This document shows positions 40,601-47,190 of a stretch of DNA of 47,190 nt, piece by piece. The position numbers and the translations under genes are program-made. Under the pieces are notes generated by a model. That model searched no databases, was not told where the DNA came from, and saw only the letters and a list, made by a program, of their open reading frames with translations. The first letter of the stretch is position 1. Each line of letters opens with the position of its first letter. Source of the DNA: a virus; IMG/VR virus record IMGVR_UViG_3300012936_000026, positions 1 to 47,190 of that record; one strand, 5' to 3'.

Positions 40601-43183
40601 GTTTTGGTCAATACCAAGTGCTACTGATCCAAAGTTACCGTATGAGTTGTTACCGTTTGTAGCACGTATAGCACCACCGTTTTCTGCCAAGTACCCCATA
40701 TGTGCATAATATGTAAACACCGACACAAGTTCTGCCCTACCGTTGTTTAGAATATGAGCTCCTATGCCATCTGATATAACCTGTGTAAAGTCGTTTGATA
40801 CCATTGACTTGTTACCACCATTGTGCAATGCACCGTCAATTTTTTGTCCTGTGGCTGCTGTTCCTATTGTAGTAACACCTTGGATATATGGTGACCTGTT
40901 TTTAATCCAACAGTTTTCATCGTCGGGTCCCCAACCTGGATCTAAACTACAGAATGATCCTCCTGTTGGTCTTTGTAAGATTAATGAAGTTCCTGCTGGT
41001 GCTAAAGATCCATTAAGTCCTTCAATAGTACAGTTTCTCAATCCTGTAATATCTCTCAAATAAAACATATCTTCTAATTGAGAACCATTTACATTACTTA
41101 CATAAGCTCTCGCTGCTTGAATGGATTTGTAGTTGCCTGGATATCTCAAATCATAACGTATGCCTCTGATAAATTCTCCAACATCAGTTTTAACTCTTTC
41201 TTCGTCAAATACATATTCGCTATCAACTTGCTTCATATATGCAATAGCTTCTGCTTGTAAAAATGCTGTGTTAAGTTTTAAAATTTCACTTGCGTACACT
41301 CTGTTTATTTCTGATGTCAAATCATTTGTTCCCGTCATAGTAGGAAGAGTTGATCCACTTGCAACTTTGTTTGAAATATATTCAGTCATATCAGAAATTA
41401 AATCTTCAATAATTGGGGCAGTGTCTGTGCTTGAAGGTGCTGATGTTTTGACTTGTGTCGCTGTGTTACCTGGAGATGCTGTTACATCTGCATTTGTAAT
41501 TAAACTTGGCATGATACCAATAAACCTGTTTAAATAGCCTAACACAAAAGAATAATCATCTGCATATTCAGGCTTAGCACTATTAGCCACAATAGTTACA
41601 GCTCTTAATTCATCACCCATTACTACTGTGTAAGCAGGAACAACTATAGGACATGTTTCAATATATCTGCCTGTTGATATTGCAACTTTAGCAGGACCTG
41701 TTATATTATCTTCTACATATTGACAAGCATATTTTATTGTTTTGAAAGGATAACGCACATCGATTCCTCTGTACGCTTCTAAATCATCTGTACCATCTGG
41801 TGCAACATACACTACTGTAACTTCGGTAGTATACAAATCTCTATAATAGATATCTTCTTGATTTTGAATTGAAAGAACCTGATCTGTATTTCCAATAGGC
41901 ACATTGCTTGGACCTAAACTACTGCCATCTTCAAGAGTTTTGTATGTAAGAATATCACCTGGATAATTCAAACCAGCTTGTGTATCACCTGATTCAACAA
42001 GTTTTGACCAAAAAGCATATGGTCTACCATCACTATAAAATGTTTCATTACCTGGATAATTGTTTACTGTAGAACTATGTGGTGTGTTACACTCAAATAA
42101 TCCGCCATAGTAGTAAACCAAGTCGCCTTTGTTATATGAAATATTAGCTGAAGACCAATTGTTTGCCCATCTATCTCCAGGAACAATTAGTTCCCATTTG
42201 GATGTATCTGTGTAATCTGTAAGCACAGCATCTGAACTGTCGTCTGAGCGTCTTATAGTGATTAACGATTTGTATAATTCTCCGCCTCTTCTTACTAAAT
42301 CGCCTGGCGCATAATCGTTGTCTATATTCCAATCACCTCTAAAGTTATAAGAATATAACATTTTAATAAAATAAATTACACTGTCAAATCCTGTGTCTGT
42401 TGGATATATTCCTCTAATTGGCCTTGTTACATAATATAGATCACCACCATATCTTACTATGTCACCTGTTGCATAATCTGTATTAGTGCTGAATTCTTGA
42501 ACTTCATTGTAACCAGGTAGTTCTACATCAAAAAAGTTTTGTTCAAAATATTGTGTACTTACATGTGTTTTATTAACTTTAAAAATAGAACCGCCAAATT
42601 TTACATAATCATTTTTTCTATATAATGTTGCAGTTGTCCAATACCCATTATAATATGCAGCTGAATTTAAAACTGTCCAGTTTGCAATATCATCTTCTAA
42701 ATATGTTTGTGAAGTATGTGCAGTAATACATTTGTAAGAAATACCATTATATGTTACAACTGCACCTTGTCCATATCCTGTTGCTGATGCCCAAGCACCT
42801 TGATGTTCAATGTTTAGTGCAATTACGCTCCAGTCTGCTGAATTATTTTCAAAAGTTGTAGATAAGTGTCCTTTAATACATACGTGAATACTACCGTCAA
42901 ATGTAACTATATCACCTTCTTGATATTGTATAGCAGTAGCCCAAGTTCCTACAAACTTGCGACCATCCATCATTAGCACCCATTTTGGTTGGGGTTGCGG
43001 TGGATCACTTCCAGGTACAGTAGCAAGTAAGTCAGTGTTAAAGTCTGCATTTGCTGTGTGCGTAATTAAACACACATAAGTTTTACCACCAACATTTACA
43101 ACATCGTCACGGTTATAAGTGGCAGAGGTAGTCCATACACCTTTCCAATTATACTTAAACCGTTCTAATTTAAATTCAGCCAT
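37661..43183 (-). CDS. Large tail-fibre-like virion protein (1840 aa), paralogue
   Basis: An 1840-aa paralogue of the 2879-aa protein; both begin MAEFKL. Its parts in order: a W-Y-GD-V-GG-Y repeat array (about 10-400); the beta-helix start PFKTIKYACQYVEDN (near 482), continuing directly to GRYIETCPIVVPAYTVVMGD; one degenerate form of the CxRD module without Cys (RVKTDVGEFIRGIRYDL, about 660-684); the helix core VISDGIGAHILNNGRAELVS (about 795); Asp-box-like repeats at about 1174-1441 (SDDGISWTQ, SVDGVDWTT); and TSTDQDGNFRAGELFSVEQ near 1700. It lacks the extra CxRD copies. Probably another fibre or base component. It starts with AGGAG and follows the 43193 gene closely. Confidence 0.8.
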   Translation of the reverse strand: MAEFKLERFKYNWKGVWTTSATYNRDDVVNVGGKTYVCLITHTANADFNTDLLATVPGSDPPQPQPKWVLMMDGRKFVGTWATAIQYQEGDIVTFDGSIHVCIKGHLSTTFENNSADWSVIALNIEHQGAWASATGYGQGAVVTYNGISYKCITAHTSQTYLEDDIANWTVLNSAAYYNGYWTTATLYRKNDYVKFGGSIFKVNKTHVSTQYFEQNFFDVELPGYNEVQEFSTNTDYATGDIVRYGGDLYYVTRPIRGIYPTDTGFDSVIYFIKMLYSYNFRGDWNIDNDYAPGDLVRRGGELYKSLITIRRSDDSSDAVLTDYTDTSKWELIVPGDRWANNWSSANISYNKGDLVYYYGGLFECNTPHSSTVNNYPGNETFYSDGRPYAFWSKLVESGDTQAGLNYPGDILTYKTLEDGSSLGPSNVPIGNTDQVLSIQNQEDIYYRDLYTTEVTVVYVAPDGTDDLEAYRGIDVRYPFKTIKYACQYVEDNITGPAKVAISTGRYIETCPIVVPAYTVVMGDELRAVTIVANSAKPEYADDYSFVLGYLNRFIGIMPSLITNADVTASPGNTATQVKTSAPSSTDTAPIIEDLISDMTEYISNKVASGSTLPTMTGTNDLTSEINRVYASEILKLNTAFLQAEAIAYMKQVDSEYVFDEERVKTDVGEFIRGIRYDLRYPGNYKSIQAARAYVSNVNGSQLEDMFYLRDITGLRNCTIEGLNGSLAPAGTSLILQRPTGGSFCSLDPGWGPDDENCWIKNRSPYIQGVTTIGTAATGQKIDGALHNGGNKSMVSNDFTQVISDGIGAHILNNGRAELVSVFTYYAHMGYLAENGGAIRATNGNNSYGNFGSVALGIDQNEVPKECNIDNRNNEAQVAFAFAGEITDKILAFEYKNCGEQYTTAGVNVVGSGNFIDVDFDDIRDDSMFEARLIEPEDSTTIGGARYTNVGNNAQTGSSTQITIASNDKGTTAEYVGQRIILTSGVGTGQYGYIQSYDDSTKVATIYRETNDAIGWDHIIPGTPIESSLSTNTQYRIEPRVVVGEPPFTVNSRTMPNTEISPQQWSDSAWGSTRQEFNNLVLSSGSGTTIDLTPEPAVVRVVKTGKTYTINLISNGVGYAVGDTTVIPGNQLDGATPTNDCTVRVTEVSDDSTNSIVTVEATGLGYEGRWLAISESTYSAWSDDGISWTQIFTPYNAPWKTMAHGNDVFVAISNTVTDVIVYNRTGKQWVTTNLPSSAPLKDIHFADGKFVIICEDDNRVFYSTNGSSWTQTSIPTSTADDGSSASKQWLALSYGYGKWTCLSGSDRAIATSADAITWTVTEDKLPAGDQSRDWTGLTFGNGRFVAITRDSGESVICLGDPVTSDWIASSNLPNSDGSTHMNWNRIRYANGVFFAVCDTGNRLMSDDAGGQTTGETTLAATSVDGVDWTTRDLTFNVKWSSASYGKSANTTSEWLLLARGGNDAASVRTGKKAILRPQIASGTIQYMKILDPGSGYTSAPLIQLIDNKATTDAQIEVRLGNGVLAQPTFVNRGIGYRTSTTIVTITGDGYADIIPSESTDITVTGLNRYPGPGAQITITGILDEDTEDPDDLQIHTLVQITPLGDDGLGSNTFRAKFRISPKIENKANLQHGTAVSIREQYSQCRITGHDLLDIGSGNFEQTNYPELYVEGNVFDTYPENETYEADGGRVFYTSTDQDGNFRAGELFSVEQGTGIVTISADFFDLDGLSELALGGVRLGGSGTVVREFSTDPLFLEDSNNIVPTQRAVTTFLATRLSEGGSEIETNQLTAGLVRLGGENNVIEHTAGFEIVFPKTTNFAGPEAGVTGNPLYMRLFLKDTD

Positions 43184-43192
43184 TCATATCTC

Positions 43193-43567
43193 CTAGTATC
43201 CCGGACTTGATATATTTTCTGGATATGTATATTTTTCACTTACACGTAATACAAGATAACCATCATCATCTACATAATATAATAGTCCTCTATCATCCCA
43301 TCTAAATTGTTGATATCTCAAGTTTTCATATACAATATCATGAGTTTCATTTATTCCATCTAAAAAGTCAATACCTTCTTCAAAGTCTGGATAGTTCTGT
43401 GCCGCATCGCCTAATTCGTTAATTGTTAAAGCATCTTCTCCACCTTTAAGTTGATCCGAGCTTACTAAAAATAATTCGCCGTCATCATTTCTTCTAATTC
43501 CATAAAAATATCTTTTTATAAAACTGTTGATAACATCAGTTGGTCCTGTACCTATATAATAACTCAT
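43193..43567 (-). CDS. Virion protein of unknown role
   Basis: A 124-aa acidic protein (MSYYIGTGPTDVINSFIKRY, GELFLVSSDQ, FEEGIDFLDG, then RWDDRGLLYYVDDDGYLVLR). The name is unknown, but small proteins of this shape occur beside large fibre genes in marine T4-like phages, and the segment YFYGIRRNDDGELFLV is typical of a beta-rich virion component. It overlaps the upstream gene by TAATG and precedes the 1840-aa fibre by 9 nt. Confidence 0.65.
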   Translation of the reverse strand: MSYYIGTGPTDVINSFIKRYFYGIRRNDDGELFLVSSDQLKGGEDALTINELGDAAQNYPDFEEGIDFLDGINETHDIVYENLRYQQFRWDDRGLLYYVDDDGYLVLRVSEKYTYPENISSPGY

Positions 43568-43896
43568 TATGTTGTCTCCACAAAGCTAACAATACAATCT
43601 ACTGAATCGTCTGCACTTGATTGTACTTTCAATGCATTGTTAGTACCTAATACTAATTTTTCTCCTGTTGACACTGCTCTCAAACTAGAACCTGCTGGTA
43701 ATAATGTATCTTTCAAATAAAATCCTGTAACTGAAGTGTCATCTTGTAGTAATACACTTACATACAGAAATCCATCTGTTAAGTTTGTTATACTTAGTCC
43801 TAGCACGGTTTGTCTCTTACTAGGGTCGGTTTCTGTGACAGTAACCGGAACTGTGCCAATGCTTTTAATAACTTTATTTTTTACTTGTACTGCCAT
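43567..43896 (-). CDS. Small beta-sandwich virion protein, second type
   Basis: A 109-aa protein with VLGLSITNLTDGFLYVSVLL, TGFYLKDTLLPAGSSLRAV and LVLGTNNALKVQSS. Its strand order is similar to that of the 106-aa protein at 28637-28957, and both sit next to giant fibre genes, so they may be distant paralogues. It begins 4 nt after the large fibre gene and ends in a TAATG overlap with the next gene. Likely a small tail or fibre-base component. Confidence 0.65.
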   Translation of the reverse strand: MAVQVKNKVIKSIGTVPVTVTETDPSKRQTVLGLSITNLTDGFLYVSVLLQDDTSVTGFYLKDTLLPAGSSLRAVSTGEKLVLGTNNALKVQSSADDSVDCIVSFVETT

Positions 43897-43899
43897 TTT

Positions 43900-46800
43900 C
43901 TATCCTGCTATCAATGCCATTTCAATTGCTAATTCTTTTGCTTGTCCAAAGTTAACACCGCCTGAACTACCTGCAACACTAGTCCAACTTGTTCCATCAT
44001 ATAATTCAACTCTTTCATCATCAGTGTTATACCTTATCATTCCTTGTGCTACAGATCCTCTAGCACTTGAGTTTCCTACAGGTAATACTACCCCGTAAGT
44101 ACCGCTAAATTGCACATATCCTGTACCTGAATTTTCAAAAACACTAACTTCATCAGCTACAGTATTTGTAATTGTGCTACCACTTACTCCAAAATTCTCA
44201 AACTTTACTTGTCCAGTTCCTTGTGCAGAAAATTGAAGATCTGTATTACTTGTAGTAGTACTTATCACATTTCCGTTAATATTAATATCATCTACTTGTA
44301 CTTCTGGCACAACAAATTTTGTTGTATCAAGCGTTGCTACTACATTGTTTTCAACTATAAATCTAATAGTGTTGTCGTTTGCACCTGAAGTAAGTTCAGG
44401 TGTAATTTTTGTATCTCCGTCTAAATCTTGTATGCCTGTCAGATTAAACCAATTTGTTCCATCGTATCCTTCAAACTGTGTCAAATCTGTGTTGTATCTA
44501 ATTATACCAGCTCCTAAAGTAGTATCTCTTTGTGCTGTAGTGCCTTTAGGAATAGCAAAAGCACCTGTACCAATCATGTTTACAGATTCACCACCTGGAG
44601 CAAAAGTCAACGTAGAGCTTGTTGTAATTGTTGATTCGTTTACATTGATACCTTCAATGTTTATTCCGCCTGTCCCTGCTGCTCTAAGATCTAAATCACT
44701 ATTTGAATCAGTAGTTGTAATATAATTTTGAGTGATTAACAAATCCGAAGTTGCAAATTCAGTTCCAGTAATTGTGCTAGATGTGCTTAAATTATCAGCT
44801 GTAATAGTTCCTTGCACAATTAAGTTATTTTGAACCTCTACATCGTTGTTGTAAATGTTTACCACACCATTATTACTTGCATTCAGTGACAAAGGAGCAT
44901 TACTATCTGTAGTAGTAATCGAATTACCACTTATCAAAATACCTTCAAACGTTGCATCTGAACCTACAGTTAAATTGTTTGTAACATTTGTATTTCCGGT
45001 TATAGTGATACTTCCACCTTGCGTAATATTTCCAGTGATGTTTACATTACCGTTGACTTGGACATCTTGCATTGTAGTTGTACCACCAACAGTAAAGTTT
45101 TGATCAGTTTGTAAGTCGCTGGACGGAATAACAACTTTTCCTGTACCACTTGCATACAATTCTAAATCTGCATTAGAGTTTGTTACTTGAATTGTATTTG
45201 TGTTAATGTTAAAGTCATCTACATTTAACTCATTTACCCATAATTGCTTCCATTTGTAATCACTTGTTCCTAAAGAATACACATTATCAGTTGTAGGAAT
45301 AATGTTGCTCGCTATGTAAGCAGGCACCGTTACATTTATTAATGACGGATCAGTAATTGTAACTCCAGCATCTAGAGTTACGTCACCTGTAACAGTTAAA
45401 TTATTTTGTATGTTAGTAGGATCTTGCAATATTATATTATTTGTAGCAGAATCAATCTGTATATCTCCTGCTGTAGATTCTAAAGTATTTCCACTAAGTC
45501 TTAAATTTCCTGTATCGATTCTAGATCCATTAATAAAAGTTGTGTTAGATCCATCTGTAAATGTTGCGCCGCTTGTAAGATCAATATTCAATGCATCTGC
45601 ACTGAAGTTTACTGTTCCAGTATCTTGTTCAACATGAAATAAATCACCAACCCTAAAATCACCTTTGTGGTCAACTGAACTAAATCTAATTTTTGCATCG
45701 TTAGTAGCTTCAACTTCATTTGCTTGAATAGCTTCGGTAGGATCATTTGTTACTTCTTTTCCTGTACCAATGTAAGCTAGATTGTGTCCTATAGCATACA
45801 CTAACACACCCGGACCGTCACCTACTAAACCTTTGTTTCCGTACACTGATGCAGATGCTATTGTTCTTAATTCAGCTCCAAAGTCTTTTACATCAACGTT
45901 TTGTATTGTTGTTGCTGTTGCGCCTCCACTTGATACAATGCTTTGGGGTGTTGTATCAAAACTAAGTAGATCTGTATCTTTTCCATCTATAATTAATACT
46001 TCGTTGTTGTCAACACTTTCAATTGTTTTTGCATATACTGTTGATGCATCTCTTGATGTGAATGTTACAGTTTCACCTGCACCAAATGTTCCTGTAACTC
46101 CGCTAACTCTAATCCTAGTTTTACCATCACCTTTTTTACCGTCATTGCTATCAAAACAGTATATGCTTCTATTTGCAAAATATGTAAAACAATTTAACCA
46201 TTCTATTCTTGCACCATTTGTAGCAGTTAATCCGTCAACGCCAGGCGTAATAAAAGTAACACTATGGAACAACATACTTGCTTCTCTTGAAGATGCTGTT
46301 GCATATGCTCCGTCTACATAAGCACCTTTACCTGCATCTCCACTTGCAAAACCTCTTGGATCTGATATAGATGTTGTAGTTCCTTTTGTAATTACTGAAA
46401 CGTTTCTAATGTAAGGAGAACGAGACGATACTGTAAAGTCTGTAGCAAATCTAAATCCATATCCATCATTTGGAAAAATTTGATTTCCTCCGTTACAACT
46501 AAACGTTAAATCTTTTAAGAAGTGCCTTGCGCCTAAAAAAGAATCATGCACGCCATCAATAGTAATTGTTAAATCGCCGCTGAGATGATTATAAGTAGCC
46601 GCAGTGATATTTGCTTGTGTACTGTCACCTACTTCAAAAATTCCACCACTCACATAAGTATGAGCAAATGGAGCAGTACCCACATTAAAAGTAAGTTGAT
46701 TATTTGCAGGCATTGCTGTGACAACATGATAATTTCCTCCACTGTAAAAATCTTTTACAGTTAATTCTTCTACAGTGCTTTCTCCGTTAAGTAAAAAAGC

Positions 46801-47190
46801 ATTATTGTATCTAGTATCTGATGTTGGTTTAATTGTTACTGATCTTATTCCAGCCCCTCTGACTGTAACACCAACCGGAACTGTTAACGGAAATACTTCT
46901 TCATATTCTCCTGAATTAATATACACCATATCTCCTGAAGTTGCCTGTGACAAAGCATGGCTAACTGTCTTAAATGGGTCTGCTGGATGTATACCATTGT
47001 TTGTGTTAACACCATTTTCGGCAACAAATATTGTATTGCCCGGTGTATTTGTTAAATCATTTATACCTGCAACTGATATTGAATTTGTGTTTACATTACT
47101 TGCATTGAAGTTTCGGACATAAACTTCGTCCCAACGCTTGCTAGGACTTCCTAAGTTATATGTGTCTGTAGCATCAGGAATAATATCACT
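43900..47190 (-). CDS. Large fibre-type virion protein, 5' end off window
   Basis: At least 1096 codons; the frame is open to the right edge (reading SDIIPDATDTYNLGSPSKRW there), so the true start lies outside. A TTG at 46953 is internal. It holds a beta-helix segment (ADPFKTVSHALSQATSGD, then GEYEEVFPLTVPVGVTVRG), HKGDFRVGDLFHVEQDTG near nt 45,640, and repeats of the type NNLTVGSDATFEGILISGN and TTTDSNAPLSLNASNNG. It ends with two GxIRYNTDxxxxExYDGTxW units. The layout follows the two giant fibre proteins without the W-Y arrays or CxRD modules in the visible part. It is probably a long-fibre or baseplate-attached virion protein. Confidence 0.78.
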   Translation of the reverse strand, partial: SDIIPDATDTYNLGSPSKRWDEVYVRNFNASNVNTNSISVAGINDLTNTPGNTIFVAENGVNTNNGIHPADPFKTVSHALSQATSGDMVYINSGEYEEVFPLTVPVGVTVRGAGIRSVTIKPTSDTRYNNAFLLNGESTVEELTVKDFYSGGNYHVVTAMPANNQLTFNVGTAPFAHTYVSGGIFEVGDSTQANITAATYNHLSGDLTITIDGVHDSFLGARHFLKDLTFSCNGGNQIFPNDGYGFRFATDFTVSSRSPYIRNVSVITKGTTTSISDPRGFASGDAGKGAYVDGAYATASSREASMLFHSVTFITPGVDGLTATNGARIEWLNCFTYFANRSIYCFDSNDGKKGDGKTRIRVSGVTGTFGAGETVTFTSRDASTVYAKTIESVDNNEVLIIDGKDTDLLSFDTTPQSIVSSGGATATTIQNVDVKDFGAELRTIASASVYGNKGLVGDGPGVLVYAIGHNLAYIGTGKEVTNDPTEAIQANEVEATNDAKIRFSSVDHKGDFRVGDLFHVEQDTGTVNFSADALNIDLTSGATFTDGSNTTFINGSRIDTGNLRLSGNTLESTAGDIQIDSATNNIILQDPTNIQNNLTVTGDVTLDAGVTITDPSLINVTVPAYIASNIIPTTDNVYSLGTSDYKWKQLWVNELNVDDFNINTNTIQVTNSNADLELYASGTGKVVIPSSDLQTDQNFTVGGTTTMQDVQVNGNVNITGNITQGGSITITGNTNVTNNLTVGSDATFEGILISGNSITTTDSNAPLSLNASNNGVVNIYNNDVEVQNNLIVQGTITADNLSTSSTITGTEFATSDLLITQNYITTTDSNSDLDLRAAGTGGINIEGINVNESTITTSSTLTFAPGGESVNMIGTGAFAIPKGTTAQRDTTLGAGIIRYNTDLTQFEGYDGTNWFNLTGIQDLDGDTKITPELTSGANDNTIRFIVENNVVATLDTTKFVVPEVQVDDININGNVISTTTSNTDLQFSAQGTGQVKFENFGVSGSTITNTVADEVSVFENSGTGYVQFSGTYGVVLPVGNSSARGSVAQGMIRYNTDDERVELYDGTSWTSVAGSSGGVNFGQAKELAIEMALIAG

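Noticed and set aside
46953-46953. TTG start giving a 1017-aa protein at the right edge
   Set aside because: The frame is open for 79 more codons to the window edge with fibre-like sequence (SDIIPDATDTYNLGSPSKRW), and no ribosome binding site precedes the TTG. The gene is partial.
1-47190. tRNA genes
   Set aside because: No intergenic space is large enough apart from about 130 nt at 3427-3556, which holds promoter and leader sequence. I saw no cloverleaf or TTCRA arm there.

Overview
The window is an AT-rich stretch of a large marine T4-like myovirus (cyanophage/pelagiphage type). The evidence is a set of T4-type tail and neck genes: tail tube gp19 (only its start), tail sheath gp18, neck proteins gp13 and gp14, and tail terminator gp15. 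A phage dNMP kinase, an HNH nuclease and very large fibre-like virion proteins accompany them. Genes are packed end to end, most junctions overlap by 1-26 nt, and no gene-free stretch exceeds about 130 bases. I see no tRNA, rRNA, CRISPR array, insertion sequence or integrase. The host cannot be read from this window; the family mix fits phages of marine cyanobacteria or SAR11-type bacteria.

Layout. (1) 1-5,268, mostly minus strand: start of gp19, an unusually long gp18 (1119 aa), a plus-strand HNH nuclease convergent with a dNMP kinase that has its own consensus sigma-70 promoter, and gp13. (2) 5,287-5,306: a palindrome made of two back-to-back T4-type late -10 elements. (3) 5,312-9,034, plus strand: gp14, gp15, a Nudix hydrolase, a small cupin and a small unknown. 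(4) 9,024-13,661, minus strand: two virion proteins, each with a cupredoxin-like copper-site motif, flanking a subtilisin-like protease with an intact catalytic triad. (5) 13,730-24,755: an island of eleven putative non-haem Fe(II)/2-oxoglutarate (2OG) oxygenases or JmjC-like proteins, two flavin-dependent halogenases, one DUF6065-like protein and one small coiled-coil protein. Two of these genes run on the plus strand and thirteen form one tightly overlapping minus-strand operon. (6) 24,819-47,190, minus strand: fibre/adhesin genes, including three tandem glycine-rich paralogues with a variable loop, giant 2879-aa and 1840-aa paralogous fibre proteins, and a third large fibre protein that runs off the right edge.

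How it may work together. Regions 1-4 and 6 are late morphogenesis genes. Candidate late promoters (TAAATA-type) precede gp19, gp18, gp13, gp14, the 13.66 kb operon, the second halogenase and the 2879-aa fibre gene. Most give predicted 5' leaders of about 13-19 nt that carry a Shine-Dalgarno sequence. The oxygenase/halogenase island sits between two blocks of fibre genes and probably has late-type control. My leading inference is that it oxidises and halogenates either the phage's own fibre/adhesin proteins or a host surface or small-molecule target. It is the strongest candidate here for an undescribed system.
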